The notes under the pieces were generated by a model. The model had not been told where the DNA came from and searched no databases. It saw only the letters and a program-made list of their open reading frames with translations. Below are positions 45,304 through 55,970 of a stretch of DNA of 64,000 nt, in pieces. The stretch's first letter is position 1, and the number at the start of each line of letters is the position of its first letter. Position numbers and translations under genes: made by a program. Location of the stretch: the NCBI RefSeq assembly GCF_009901955.1, contig NZ_WUTS01000001.1:3216634-3280633 (forward strand). Direction: 5' to 3'. The stretch is from Halomonas icarae (GTDB lineage: Bacteria; Pseudomonadota; Gammaproteobacteria; Pseudomonadales; Halomonadaceae).

Positions 45304-48225
45304 CCTGGTCGGCATGCTCGGCGTGGGAGCCGGTTTCCTGCTACTGCTCTGGCTCTGCGCACTGGCCGTGGAACGTGGCTGGATTTCCACGCATATCACC
45401 CGCCACCCGCTCGTCTACGTTCTTGCGCTGGGGGTCTATGCTAGTGCCTGGGCGATCTATGGCAGCCTGGAGCTGGCCGCCACCTCCGGTTACGGCTACC
45501 TGACCTACTATCTGGGCATGGCCGGCGCCTTCCTGCTGGCCCCGGTACTGCTGGTGCCGATCCAGCGCATGGTGCGCACCCATCAGCTGGCCTCGCTGGC
45601 CGACCTCTTCGCCTTTCGCTATCGCTCGCGCTGGGTCGGCACCCTGATCACCCTGGTCAGCCTCTTGGCGGTACTACCGCTGCTGGCCCTGCAGGTCCAG
45701 ACCATGGGCAACGCCATCTATCTGATGACCGGCGCCGCCTCACCGGCCACACTAGCACTGCTCTTCTGTGTACTGCTGGCGCTATTCGACATGACCTTCG
45801 TGGGACGGCGCCAGAGTATCGATGGCCAACACGACAGTCTGCTGGCCGTGATGGCCCTCTCCTCTCTGATCAAACTACTAGCCATGCTGGGCCTCGGCGC
45901 CTTCGCACTGTTCGTAATCTTCGATGGACCCACCGATGTTCAGGCATGGCTCGAGGGCCCAGGCCAGACCTTTCAGTCCAACGTAGTCAAGACCGACCCG
46001 GCTCACTGGCGCTCGATGCTGCTGCTGTTCTTCGCCGGCCTGCTGATGCCGCATATCTTCCATCTGGTCTTTAACGAGACCCGCTCGCGTCACACCCTGC
46101 TGCAGGCCAGCTGGGCGCTACCGCTGTTCCTGCTGTTGATGGCGCTACCGGTACCGCTGATCCTGTGGGCCGGCCAGCGCCTGGGGGTCGATGCCACCTT
46201 CGACACCGGCTACCTGGCGTTTGGCCTGTCCGAGTCGTTGTCCCTTCGGGCCCTTGCCTTCCTCGCCGGACTCGCCGCCACCAGCGCTACCACCCTGCTG
46301 ATCGCCCTGGCGCTGTCGGGCATGCTGACCAACCATGTCTTCCTGGTGGCACACCCCCCCGAGGCCCACCACGACCTATACCGCTGGCTACGTTGGCTGC
46401 GCCGCGGCCTGGTTGCCGCGGTGGTGCTCGGCGGCTGGCTGTTCTATCGCATCGTCGGCGTGCACCACGACCTGACCAGCTTGGGGCTGGCGGCCTTCGT
46501 GGGCATGGCGCAGTGTCTCCCTGGACTACTGGCCCTGCTCTACTGGCCAGGCGCCAACCGGCGCGGCATGGTGGCCGGGCTGATCGTCGGGGTGGGGGTA
46601 TGGCTCTCCGGCCTATGGGTGCCCCTGCTGACCGGACTCCCCGCACTGGCGATCATTCCCCCCGGGCTCGAGGCGCTGAATGGCGAGCCGGTCTGGTACA
46701 CGGTGACCCTGGTCTCCCTGGCAAGCAACGCCATGGTCCTTATCGTGGTCTCCCTGGCCACCCCGACATCCGAAGGGGAGCGTGCCGCCGCCGAGGCCTG
46801 TTCGGTGGATGCGGTGATCCGCCCCCAGCGACTGCCGCTGGAGGCCGCCAACGGTGAGGAGTTCAAGCCACACCTGGCCCGTGCGCTGGGTGAGTCGGTA
46901 GCGAGGCGAGAGGTCGACCGCGCCCTGGATGATCTCGGCCTATCACCGCTGGACGGCCGCCCCTACGCGCTGCGCCGGCTACGCGACCGTCTGCAGGCCA
47001 ACCTCTCCGGGCTGATGGGCCCCTCGGTGGCCCAGGATATTGTCGACCGCTATCTGCCCTACCGCCAGGGAGGCCCCGGCGCCATCGAGGATATCCACTT
47101 CGTGGAGAGCCGCCTGGAGGCCTACCGCTCGCGGCTTACCGGCCTGGCACGGGAGCTCGACGGCCTGCGCCGCTACCACCGACGCACTCTCACGCGACTG
47201 CCCGTGGGGCTGTGCGCCTTCGGTGAGGATGGCGAGCTGCTGATGTGGAACGATGCGCTGGCCCGCCTCTCGGGCATCGACGGCAGCGGTGTCGTGGGCG
47301 CCAGGCGCGAGAGTCTGCCCGCCCCCTGGAACCAGCTGCTGGGGCGCATCATCGCCGAGCCTGAAAGCCAGCTCTACAAACACCCCGTCACTCTCGACGG
47401 CACCACCCGCTACCTCAGCCTACACAAGGCCGCCCTGGAGGGCAGCGATAGCGAGCCCGGTGGCATGGTGATCCTGATCGAGGATCACAGCGAGATGAAA
47501 TGGCTGGAGGATGAGCTGGTCCACGCTGCTCGACTGGCCTCCATTGGACAGCTGGCCGCCGGCGTGGCTCACGAGATCGGCAACCCCATCACCGGCATTT
47601 CGTCGTTGGCACAGAACCTGCGCTACGAGGCCGATGACCCCGAGGTGGTGGAGACCACCGAACAAATCCAGCAGCTCACCGATCGCGTCTCGCGCATCGT
47701 CTCCTCTCTGGTGGGTTTCGCCCATGGCGGCCGCCACCTCGCCGGCCGCGAGCTCGCCCCGGTGGCCATTGCCGAGGTGGTCGACGAAGCCATTCACTTG
47801 ATCCACCTGGCCCGCTCGAGGGAGGATGTGCGCTTCGACAATCGCTGTTCGCGGGAGGCGTGCGTGGAGGGCGATGCCCAGCGTCTGCTGCAGGTAATGG
47901 TCAACCTGCTGGGCAACGCTCGCGACGCCAGCGGCCCGGGAGACAGTGTGACCATCGAGACCGTCCCTGAAGGCCCGGGGGTGAGGGTCAGTGTCACCGA
48001 CGAGGGCGCTGGCATCGATCCCAGTGTCCGCGATCATCTCTTCGAGCCCTTCACTACCACCAAGCCCCCCGGCGAAGGCACCGGCCTCGGCCTGCCGCTG
48101 GTCTATAGCATCATTGCCGAACATCACGGCACCCTGGACGTCGAGTCACCGCTGCCAGGAAATGAGGGCGGTACTCGCATCAGCCTGTGGCTGCCGCGTC
48201 ACCAGAAGGAGGGTGAGAGACCCCG

Positions 48226-48229
<4 letters not shown>
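45293..48229 (+). CDS. cbrA: Transporter-like sensor histidine kinase CbrA
   Basis: 978 residues. An N-terminal sodium:solute symporter-like domain of about 12-13 helices (to about residue 500) is followed by a PAS-type segment near residues 635-740. The HisKA domain has H760 in VAHEIGNPITGISSL, and the HATPase domain has NLLGNARDASGPGD and GTGLGLPLVYSIIAEHHG. This is the CbrA architecture; the SLC5 part of Pseudomonas CbrA is linked to histidine transport. With CbrB it governs carbon/nitrogen balance. The stop overlaps cbrB as ATGA. Confidence 0.95.
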
Positions 48230-49629
<1,400 letters not shown>

Positions 49630-49635
49630 CCCTAG

Positions 49636-49687
49636 CCAGGGCCGGGGCCAGGGCCAGGGCCGGGGCCGGGGCCGGGGCCAGGGCCAG
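49636..49687. repeat. G-rich hexanucleotide tandem repeat after cbrB
   Basis: Eight and two-thirds units of CC(A/G)GGG immediately after the cbrB stop, giving nine runs of three or more G. The order of A and G variants is mixed. It could form G-quadruplexes on the coding strand and is a slippage-prone tract. Confidence 0.9.
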
Positions 49688-49787
49688 TTGACCATACTCC
49701 CAAGCCCTCTTCGACTAAGGTTCAAGGACGGTTTTTGGCCTGATGTGAGCACCCCGGATCGAGCATCGGCCTTCCTCAAGCACCATT

Positions 49788-49838
49788 TGTTACCGTCCCA
49801 CACACGTCATGCCCGGTTCCTGCACCATCCAGGTAACA
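49788..49838. promoter_or_regulatory. Inverted half-sites TGTTACC / GGTAACA (candidate CbrB enhancer)
   Basis: TGTTACC at 49788-49794 and GGTAACA at 49832-49838, 37 bases apart, end 75 bases upstream of the sigma-54 promoter, the normal range for an enhancer-binding protein. CbrB sites in Pseudomonas are recalled as TGTTAC/GTAACA; the spacing here is from the sequence. Confidence 0.5.
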
Positions 49839-49912
49839 CTCGCTCCTTCAGCAGAAGTCCCTCCCTGAAAAATAAAAAGTATCATACTGATTTTATTGTT
49901 AAAAAAAGATAA

Positions 49913-49927
49913 TGGCATGCCATCTGC
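49913..49927 (+). promoter_or_regulatory. Sigma-54 (-24/-12) promoter of the CrcZ-like sRNA
   Basis: TGGCATGCCATCTGC matches the consensus TGGCACG-N4-TTGC at all invariant positions (GG at 49914-49915, GC at 49926-49927). Transcription would start near 49938-49941. A sigma-54 activator gene (cbrB) lies directly upstream. Confidence 0.85.
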
Positions 49928-49939
49928 AATATACATGGC

Positions 49940-50441
49940 AAGAAAAACAAGTTCCGGCGTCATTCGCTGCCCGCCACAACAACGGCCACAACAACAACAG
50001 CGCAGCCCGAATGACACAGGCCCACCACAACAACATCAAGAGGCGTGGGCCAATTCCGCCACAGGTGCGACACAACAAGAACAACAGAGTGACGTGCCCG
50101 GCCCCTCGAACATAACAACAGCAATAGACGAGGCACCGGAAAATTCAGGACGCGACGCGCCAGCCACGCCCACAACAAGAACAATGGGCCCGCGAGGCGC
50201 ACCCCCGGAAACAATACCAATACGCCGGGGGAAGGCAGAATCACTGCCGTCGTGGTTGGATTATTGTTTTGAATACGAGGCGGTCTCCACCGGGAGCGCC
50301 AACAAGGATAACAACACTGCTTGCCTGAACTCCTTGGTGACTGTGGTGCGTATTCAAGGCGATGTGCCATCACGAAGAAGAAACAGCTGCAGGGACGCTG
50401 CAACGCTGCTTGAGGGGGGAGGCCAATGGCCTCCCCCTTTT
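49940..50441 (+). ncRNA. CrcZ-like regulatory RNA (Hfq/Crc decoy)
   Basis: A non-coding segment of about 500 nt between cbrB and pcnB, from the sigma-54 promoter to the terminator at 50414. It carries about nine A-rich CA motifs of the AAYAAYAA/ARN type, at about 49943, 49975, 49987, 50025, 50071, 50111, 50171, 50208 and 50302 (for example ACAACAACAACAG, ACAACAAGAACAACAG, ATAACAACAGCAATAG), many flanked by GC-rich hairpins. In Pseudomonas CrcZ, in the same place, such motifs titrate Hfq/Crc and relieve catabolite repression. The open frame across it has proline/glutamine-rich nonsense and is not coding. Role inferred; the 5' end is approximate. Confidence 0.82.
50414..50441 (+). terminator. 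Terminator of the CrcZ-like RNA
   Basis: GGGGGAGGCC-AAT-GGCCTCCCCC followed by TTTT: a perfect 10-bp stem with T-run, located about 160 bases before the pcnB start. Confidence 0.92.
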
Positions 50442-50600
50442 ACGTTCGAGTATCGGAAATACGTGTTCGGGTATCGGAAATGTGCGAAAGCCGGAGAAGC
50501 CCTGGTGCTATGCAAGCTCCCGGGGGTCCGCTACACTCAATGCCTTTGCACCTTTACCAAAGCCACGAGCTTTCTCCGCCCTGCGAGTCGATATCGCCGC

Positions 50601-52010
50601 ATGTTCAAAGGATTTACCCGTTTTCTGCAGAGTCCCGGCGAGAGCCTGAAATCACTGTTCGGTACCGAGGCTGCCAGCAGCAACCCCGAGGTTCGCGTCA
50701 TTCCACGCGAGGAGCACCCAGTATCGCGCCAGCATCTCAGCGATGCAGCCCTCAAGGTTCTTTATCGGTTGCACAACGCCGGCTTCGAAGCCTATCTCGT
50801 CGGTGGCTGCATCCGTGACTCCCTGCTCGGGCGCATGCCGAAGGACTTCGATGTGGCTACCGATGCCACACCGGAGGAAGTCAAGGGGCTGTTCCGCAAC
50901 TCACGGATCATTGGTCGCCGTTTCCGTATCGTCCATGTGCGCTTCGGCCGCGAAGTCATTGAGGTCACCACTTTCCGAGGCAAGCCCGGTGACGAGCACG
51001 CCGATCATGTTGCCCAGCAGTCCGACGACGGTCTGCTGCTGCGCGACAATGTCTGGGGCGATGTTCAGGAAGACGCCCTGCGCCGCGACTTCACCATCAA
51101 CGCCCTCTATTACAGCATCGCAGACTTCTCGATCCACGACTTCGCCGATGGCGTTCGCGATATCCAGGCACGCACCCTGCGCCTGATCGGCGACCCGGCG
51201 ACCCGTTATCGCGAAGACCCGGTGCGCATGCTGCGGGCCGTGCGCTTTGCCGCCAAACTCGACTTCCAGCTGGCTCCGACCACCGAGGCGCCGATCCGCG
51301 AGCTCGCCCCCTTGATGCTGCAGATCCCCCCAGCGCGTCTGTTCGACGAAGTGCTCAAGCTGTTCATGGCCGGATATGGCGTCGAGACCTTCCGCCTGTT
51401 GCGCCACTACGGCCTGTTCGAGATGTTGCTGCCCGAGGCCGCCGAGGCCATGGACGAGCTGCCCTGGGCCGAGCGCCTGGTCGAGGAAGCCCTGGCCAGC
51501 ACGGATCGCCGCATCCACGAGGAGCGTCCGGTGACGCCGGCCTTCCTGTTCGCCGCCATGCTATGGCCACCGGTGGTGCAGCGCCAGGCCGAACAGGAGG
51601 CCAATGGGTTGCCGCCGATCCCTGCCCTGCAGGCCGCTGCCCAACAGGTGATCTCGCGTCAGCTCCAGCATGTATCGATCCCCAAGCGCTTCAGCATGCC
51701 CATGCGCGATATCTGGGATCTCCAGCAGCGCCTGCCACTGCGCCGCGGTCGCCGGGTATTCCAGACACGCGAGCATCCGCGCTTCCGCGCCGCCTACGAC
51801 CTGCTGCTGCTGCGCGAGGCCGCTGGCGAACTGACACCGGGTCTCGGCGACTGGTGGACCGACTTCCAGAACGCCAATGAGCACGAACAGGCTCGCCTGC
51901 TCGACCGGGTCGGTGCCAATCCCGCCGGCAGTGGCAAACCCGGCCGCAAACGGCGTCGACGCCGCCGCAAGCCAAGCGGTGGGAATGGTAGCGGTAGCTC
52001 GGAGCCATGA
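50601..52010 (+). CDS. pcnB: Poly(A) polymerase I
   Basis: 469-residue nucleotidyltransferase that adds poly(A) tails to RNA 3' ends. Head-domain motifs FEAYLVGGCIRDSLLGRMPK and DFDVATDATPEEV (catalytic Asp pair), REDPVRMLRAVRFAAKL and a lysine/arginine-rich tail (RKRRRRRRKPSG) are visible. ATG 50601 is the family-like start (MFKGFTRFLQ); the frame stays open upstream through the sRNA, which is not coding. The stop overlaps folK as ATGA. Confidence 0.94.
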   Translation: MFKGFTRFLQSPGESLKSLFGTEAASSNPEVRVIPREEHPVSRQHLSDAALKVLYRLHNAGFEAYLVGGCIRDSLLGRMPKDFDVATDATPEEVKGLFRNSRIIGRRFRIVHVRFGREVIEVTTFRGKPGDEHADHVAQQSDDGLLLRDNVWGDVQEDALRRDFTINALYYSIADFSIHDFADGVRDIQARTLRLIGDPATRYREDPVRMLRAVRFAAKLDFQLAPTTEAPIRELAPLMLQIPPARLFDEVLKLFMAGYGVETFRLLRHYGLFEMLLPEAAEAMDELPWAERLVEEALASTDRRIHEERPVTPAFLFAAMLWPPVVQRQAEQEANGLPPIPALQAAAQQVISRQLQHVSIPKRFSMPMRDIWDLQQRLPLRRGRRVFQTREHPRFRAAYDLLLLREAAGELTPGLGDWWTDFQNANEHEQARLLDRVGANPAGSGKPGRKRRRRRRKPSGGNGSGSSEP

Positions 52011-52507
52011 GCTTGCAGCGCGCCTGGGTCGGTCTGGGCAGCAATCTCGAGAGCCCCCGCCGACAGGTCGAGTCGGCCATCGAGGCGCTCGACCGGCTGC
52101 CGCTGACCCGTCGCGTGGCCGCCTCACCGCTGTATGCCAGCCGCCCTGTCGGCCCCCAGGACCAACCCGACTTTATCAATGCCGTGGTCTGCCTGGAAAC
52201 ACGCCTCTCGCCACTCGCACTGCTCGACCAGCTGCAGGCCCTGGAGCAGCGCCACCGCCGCGTGCGTGCGCGCCGCTGGGGCCCCCGCACCCTCGATCTG
52301 GATCTGCTACTGTTTGGTGACAGCACCCTGTGCCTGCCGCGCCTGACGGTGCCACATCCGGAGATGACTCAGCGCACCTTCGTGCTGTTGCCACTGCTGG
52401 ACGTCGATCCGCGACTGCGCCTCCCCGACGGACGGCGACTGGCCGACCTGCAGGCCACCCAGGTCGACGCCCTCTCGAGTGGAGTGTTACCGCTCGAGGG
52501 AGGATGA
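52007..52507 (+). CDS. folK: 6-hydroxymethyl-7,8-dihydropterin pyrophosphokinase (HPPK)
   Basis: 166-residue folate pathway enzyme. WVGLGSNLESPRRQVESAIE, the RPVGPQDQPDFINAVV loop, and RWGPRTLDLDLLLFGDSTLC with LPHPEM-type VPHPEMTQRTFVL are the HPPK signature. Overlaps pcnB. Followed by panB after 112 bases. Confidence 0.95.
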   Translation: MSLQRAWVGLGSNLESPRRQVESAIEALDRLPLTRRVAASPLYASRPVGPQDQPDFINAVVCLETRLSPLALLDQLQALEQRHRRVRARRWGPRTLDLDLLLFGDSTLCLPRLTVPHPEMTQRTFVLLPLLDVDPRLRLPDGRRLADLQATQVDALSSGVLPLEGG

Positions 52508-52518
52508 TCGCCAGAAAG

Positions 52519-52568
52519 TGTTACCCATCGACACAGAGCGCCCATTCGGGTAACAATCGTGGGTTACA
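52519..52568. promoter_or_regulatory. Inverted repeat TGTTACCC / GGGTAACA upstream of panB
   Basis: TGTTACCC (52519-52526) and GGGTAACA (52548-52555) with a 21-base gap, plus a third related half-site GGGTTACA (52561-52568). The half-site matches the one upstream of the CrcZ-like promoter. It lies 52 bases before panB. Confidence 0.5.
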
Positions 52569-52619
52569 CGGGCCGGCATTCCACGCCGCGATCCGACGTC
52601 ATAACCGAGAGAGCATGCC

Positions 52620-53411
52620 ATGAAACCCATCACCCTGAGCACGCTGCAGGCCTACAAGCGCGCCGGTGACACCTTCAGCTGCCTGACCGCCTACGACGCC
52701 TCCTTTGCCAGGGCCGCCAGCGATGCCGGCATCGACGTACTGCTGGTGGGCGACTCCCTGGGCATGGTCCTGCAGGGCCATACCAGCACCCTGCCGGTCA
52801 CGCTGGAGGAGATCTGCTATCACACTCGCTGCGTGGCGCGTGGCAAGGGCGCCAGCCTGCTGATGGTCGACCTGCCCTTCATGGGCAATGCCAGCCAGGA
52901 ACGGCTGCTGGAAAACGCCGGCGAACTGATGCGTGCCGGGGCCGAGCTGGTCAAGGTGGAGGGCGAAGCATGGATGGCCGACGGCATCCGTGAGCTGACC
53001 CGCCGGGGCGTGCCGGTATGCGCCCATCTGGGTCTGACGCCACAGACCGTCTATCAGCTGGGTGGCTACAAGGTGCAGGGCCGCGATGCCGACCGCGCCA
53101 GCCAGATCCTCGAGGACGCCCGCACCCTGGTCGAGGCCGGCGCCTCGGTCATCCTGCTGGAGTGCGTGCCGGCCGACCTGGGCCGCACCATCACCGAGGC
53201 CCTTGATGTACCGGTGATCGGCATCGGTGCCGGCCCCGACACTGATGGCCAGATCCTGGTCATGCACGACGTGCTGGACGTCACCCCGGGCCGCAAGCCG
53301 CGCTTCGTCAAGAACTTCATGGCCGAGGCCGAGGACATCCACGGCGCCTTTCGTCGCTACCACGAGGACGTCAAGGCACGGCGGTTCCCCGCCGAGGAGC
53401 ACTGTTTTTAA
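52620..53411 (+). CDS. panB: 3-methyl-2-oxobutanoate hydroxymethyltransferase
   Basis: 263-residue enzyme that makes ketopantoate for coenzyme A. TIM-barrel motifs SCLTAYDASFARAASDAGID, LLVGDSLGMVLQGHTSTLPV (metal and substrate binding), KVEGEAWMADGI and VIGIGAGPDTDGQILVMHD. Length and start are canonical. Followed by panC after 90 bases. Confidence 0.96.
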   Translation: MKPITLSTLQAYKRAGDTFSCLTAYDASFARAASDAGIDVLLVGDSLGMVLQGHTSTLPVTLEEICYHTRCVARGKGASLLMVDLPFMGNASQERLLENAGELMRAGAELVKVEGEAWMADGIRELTRRGVPVCAHLGLTPQTVYQLGGYKVQGRDADRASQILEDARTLVEAGASVILLECVPADLGRTITEALDVPVIGIGAGPDTDGQILVMHDVLDVTPGRKPRFVKNFMAEAEDIHGAFRRYHEDVKARRFPAEEHCF

Positions 53412-53441
53412 CTTCAGTTTTTAACTTTAGTTTTAACTTCG
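53404..53441 (+). repeat. 13-bp tandem repeats at the panB 3' end
   Basis: GTTTTTAACTTCA, GTTTTTAACTTTA and a shortened GTTTTAACTTCG in a row. The first copy contains the panB stop codon, so the tract grew across the gene end. Confidence 0.75.
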
Positions 53442-53501
53442 GGTTTCAGCCCCAGTTTTTAAGAAACGCTGTTTACTACCGCTTCTAGCCGGAACCTTGC
53501 C

Positions 53502-54350
53502 ATGCGTACCCTGAGAGACATTCCCGCCCTGCGCGAAACGCTGGGCGACGCCCGTCGGCGCGGCGACCGCGTCGCCCTGGTGCCCACCATGGGCAATCTG
53601 CACGAAGGCCATCTGGCCCTGGTCGCCGCCGCCCGTCAGCGGGCCGAAGTGGTGGTCGCCACCATCTTCGTCAATCCGCTGCAGTTCGGCCCCGGGGAAG
53701 ACCTTGACGCCTATCCGCGAACCCTCGCGGAGGATCAGGCGCGGCTCGAGGCGGCCGGTTGTGACCTGCTCTTCACCCCCGACACCGACACCCTCTACCC
53801 AAGGGGCCTGGAAGCCCAGACCCGTATCGTGGTGCCCGAAGTGACCGAAGGGCTTTGTGGCGCCTCTCGTCCCGGCCATTTCGATGGCGTCTCCACGGTA
53901 GTCGGCATGCTCTTCAACCTGGTGCAACCCGACCTCGCCTGCTTCGGGGAGAAGGACTACCAGCAGTTGGCGGTGATTCGTCGCCTGGTCGCCGACCTGC
54001 ACCTTCCCATCGAGATTCTCGGCGTACCCATCGTGCGTGCCGAGGATGGCCTGGCGCTCTCCTCGCGCAACGGCTACCTGAGTGCCGAGCAGCGTCGTAT
54101 CGCTCCGCGCCTTTACGTCACCCTCTGCAAGCTACGCGACACACTGGAATCCGGTGGGGATACATCCGCTAGCCTGGAGCACGGGTGGGCAGACCTGAAG
54201 CAAGCCGGCTTCGATCCCGACTATCTGGAGCTGCGCGCCGCCGACCTCGGCCCAGTGATTCCCTCGACCCGTGAGGCGATACTACTGGCCGCCGCTCGTC
54301 TCGGCCCTACCCGACTGATCGACAATCTCGCCCTGACCCTGCCGCGCTGA
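53502..54350 (+). CDS. panC: Pantothenate synthetase
   Basis: 282-residue ligase joining pantoate and beta-alanine. [20 protein letters not shown] carries the HIGH-like motif; [39 protein letters not shown] and [11 protein letters not shown] (KMSKS-like region) follow. ATG 53502 is canonical. No panD is in this window. Confidence 0.96.
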   Translation: MRTLRDIPALRETLGDARRRGDRVALVPTMGNLHEGHLALVAAARQRAEVVVATIFVNPLQFGPGEDLDAYPRTLAEDQARLEAAGCDLLFTPDTDTLYPRGLEAQTRIVVPEVTEGLCGASRPGHFDGVSTVVGMLFNLVQPDLACFGEKDYQQLAVIRRLVADLHLPIEILGVPIVRAEDGLALSSRNGYLSAEQRRIAPRLYVTLCKLRDTLESGGDTSASLEHGWADLKQAGFDPDYLELRAADLGPVIPSTREAILLAAARLGPTRLIDNLALTLPR

Positions 54351-54544
54351 TGCGATCCATCTGGAATGCACGCTCCAGGCACCACTGGAGCACTGGCTCT
54401 CCTTCCCTGTGACCGACTACCACCAATGACCGCCACGTAAACATTGCGGCACCGCACAAGACTCCCCTATGCTGAAGGCCCCGGTCATGTCCAGCTGTCG
54501 CGACAAGGCCGTAAGCTCGTCTTTCCAGCAAGGAGACTGCTCCC

Positions 54545-55720
54545 ATGCAAGAAGTGGTTATCGTTGCCGCCCGCCGCACCGCTGTCGGCTCCTTTGGCGG
54601 TTCCCTAGCCGGCGTCCCTGCCAGCGATCTAGGTGCCCAAGTGATCAAGGACATCCTGGCGACTACCGGCGTCGCCGGCGATCAGGTGGACGAGGTGCTG
54701 CTTGGCCAGGTGCTGACCGCTGGTGTTGGCCAGAATCCGGCGCGTCAGGCCGCCATCAAGGCTGGACTGCCCGAGACCGTACCGGCCATGACCATCAACA
54801 AGGTGTGCGGCTCCGGCCTCAAGGCGCTACACCTGGCCACCCAGGCGATCCGCTGTGGCGATGCCGAGCTGATCATCGCCGGCGGTCAGGAGAACATGTC
54901 CGCCTCGCCCCACGTACTGCCCAACTCGCGCAATGGCCAGCGCATGGGCGACTGGAAGGCCGTGGACAGCATGGTGCACGACGGCCTGTGGGACGCCTTC
55001 AACAACTACCATATGGGCATTACCGCCGAGAACCTGGCCGAAAAGTACGGTATCACCCGCGAGGAGATGGATGCGTTCGCCGCCGACTCCCAGCAGAAGG
55101 CCGCCGCGGCCATCCGCGAGGGCAGGTTCAAGGGGCAGATCGTCCCGGTGGAGATCCCCCAGCGCAAGGGTGATCCGATCGTCTTCGACACCGACGAGGG
55201 CCCGCGTGATGTGACCGCCGAGAAGCTTTCCGGCATGCGCCCGGCCTTCAAGAAGGATGGCACCGTTACCGCCGGTAACGCCTCCTCCATCAACGACGGT
55301 GCGGCCGTGGTGATGCTGTGCACCGCCGAGAAGGCCAAGGCCCTGGGCCTCGAGCCGCTGGCGCGTATCAAGGCCTACAGCAATGCCGGCGTCGACCCCT
55401 CCATCATGGGCATCGGCCCGGCCCCGGCGACCCGACGCTGCCTGGAGAAGGCCGGCTGGAGCATCGACGACCTCGACCTGATCGAGGCCAACGAGGCCTT
55501 CGCCGCCCAGGCCCTCTCCGTCAACAAGGAGCTGGGCTGGGATGCCAGCAAGATCAACGTCAATGGTGGTGCCATCGCCATCGGTCATCCCATTGGCGCC
55601 TCCGGCTGCCGCATCCTCGTGACCCTGGTCCACGAGATGATCGCCCGTGACGCCAAGAAGGGCCTCGCCACCCTCTGCATCGGTGGTGGACAGGGCGTGG
55701 CACTCGCCATCGAAAGATAA
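54545..55720 (+). CDS. Acetyl-CoA acetyltransferase (thiolase II)
   Basis: 391-residue biosynthetic-type thiolase joining two acetyl-CoA, or cleaving acetoacetyl-CoA. The catalytic residues fit the PhaA/AtoB numbering: C88 in [12 protein letters not shown]348 in [11 protein letters not shown] and C378 in [13 protein letters not shown] precedes ATG 54545. It stands alone; no phaB or phaC is next to it, so polyhydroxybutyrate or ketone-body use are both possible. About 190 non-coding bases separate it from panC. Confidence 0.94.
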   Translation: MQEVVIVAARRTAVGSFGGSLAGVPASDLGAQVIKDILATTGVAGDQVDEVLLGQVLTAGVGQNPARQAAIKAGLPETVPAMTINKVCGSGLKALHLATQAIRCGDAELIIAGGQENMSASPHVLPNSRNGQRMGDWKAVDSMVHDGLWDAFNNYHMGITAENLAEKYGITREEMDAFAADSQQKAAAAIREGRFKGQIVPVEIPQRKGDPIVFDTDEGPRDVTAEKLSGMRPAFKKDGTVTAGNASSINDGAAVVMLCTAEKAKALGLEPLARIKAYSNAGVDPSIMGIGPAPATRRCLEKAGWSIDDLDLIEANEAFAAQALSVNKELGWDASKINVNGGAIAIGHPIGASGCRILVTLVHEMIARDAKKGLATLCIGGGQGVALAIER

Positions 55721-55729
55721 CGCGCTGTT

Positions 55730-55865
55730 GTAGGAGGCCGGGTCCGCCGGGCGAATGGAGGCCGCAGGCCTCCCGGCAGCGCTAGCTACAGCCGGGAGAC
55801 ACCACCAGGCACCTGACGGGGTCGGTCGCGATGCGGAGCCGATTCGGCGGACCGATCCCTCCTAC
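55730..55865. repeat. REP/MITE-like intergenic element
   Basis: A 136-bp GC-rich segment bounded by GTAGGAGG and its reverse complement CCTCCTAC, with internal short palindromes (GGAGGCC...GGCCTCC type). No coding potential. It resembles the dispersed GTAGGAG-type repeats found between genes in Pseudomonas and Halomonas genomes. Confidence 0.6.
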
Positions 55866-55890
55866 TGCTGAATAGACGATACCTCTAAAG

Positions 55891-55928
55891 AAACCGCCCC
55901 CGCAGCCAGGCTGCGGGGGCGGTTTTTT
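55891..55928. terminator. Bidirectional terminator between the thiolase gene and pnp
   Basis: ACCGCCCCCGCAG-CCAGG-CTGCGGGGGCGGT flanked by A-rich and T-rich runs (AAAGAAA and TTTTTTCTT). A 13-bp perfect stem able to stop both convergent genes. Confidence 0.9.
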
Positions 55929-55970
55929 CTTCCAGCTTCAAGCTTCCGGCTTAGAGCTCGCCGAAGGCGC

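Noticed and set aside
49896-50600. Open frame continuing upstream of pcnB through the sRNA region, giving a 704-residue protein
   Set aside because: The extension is proline/glutamine-rich low-complexity sequence caused by CA repeats, it crosses a strong terminator, and PcnB homologs start near ATG 50601.
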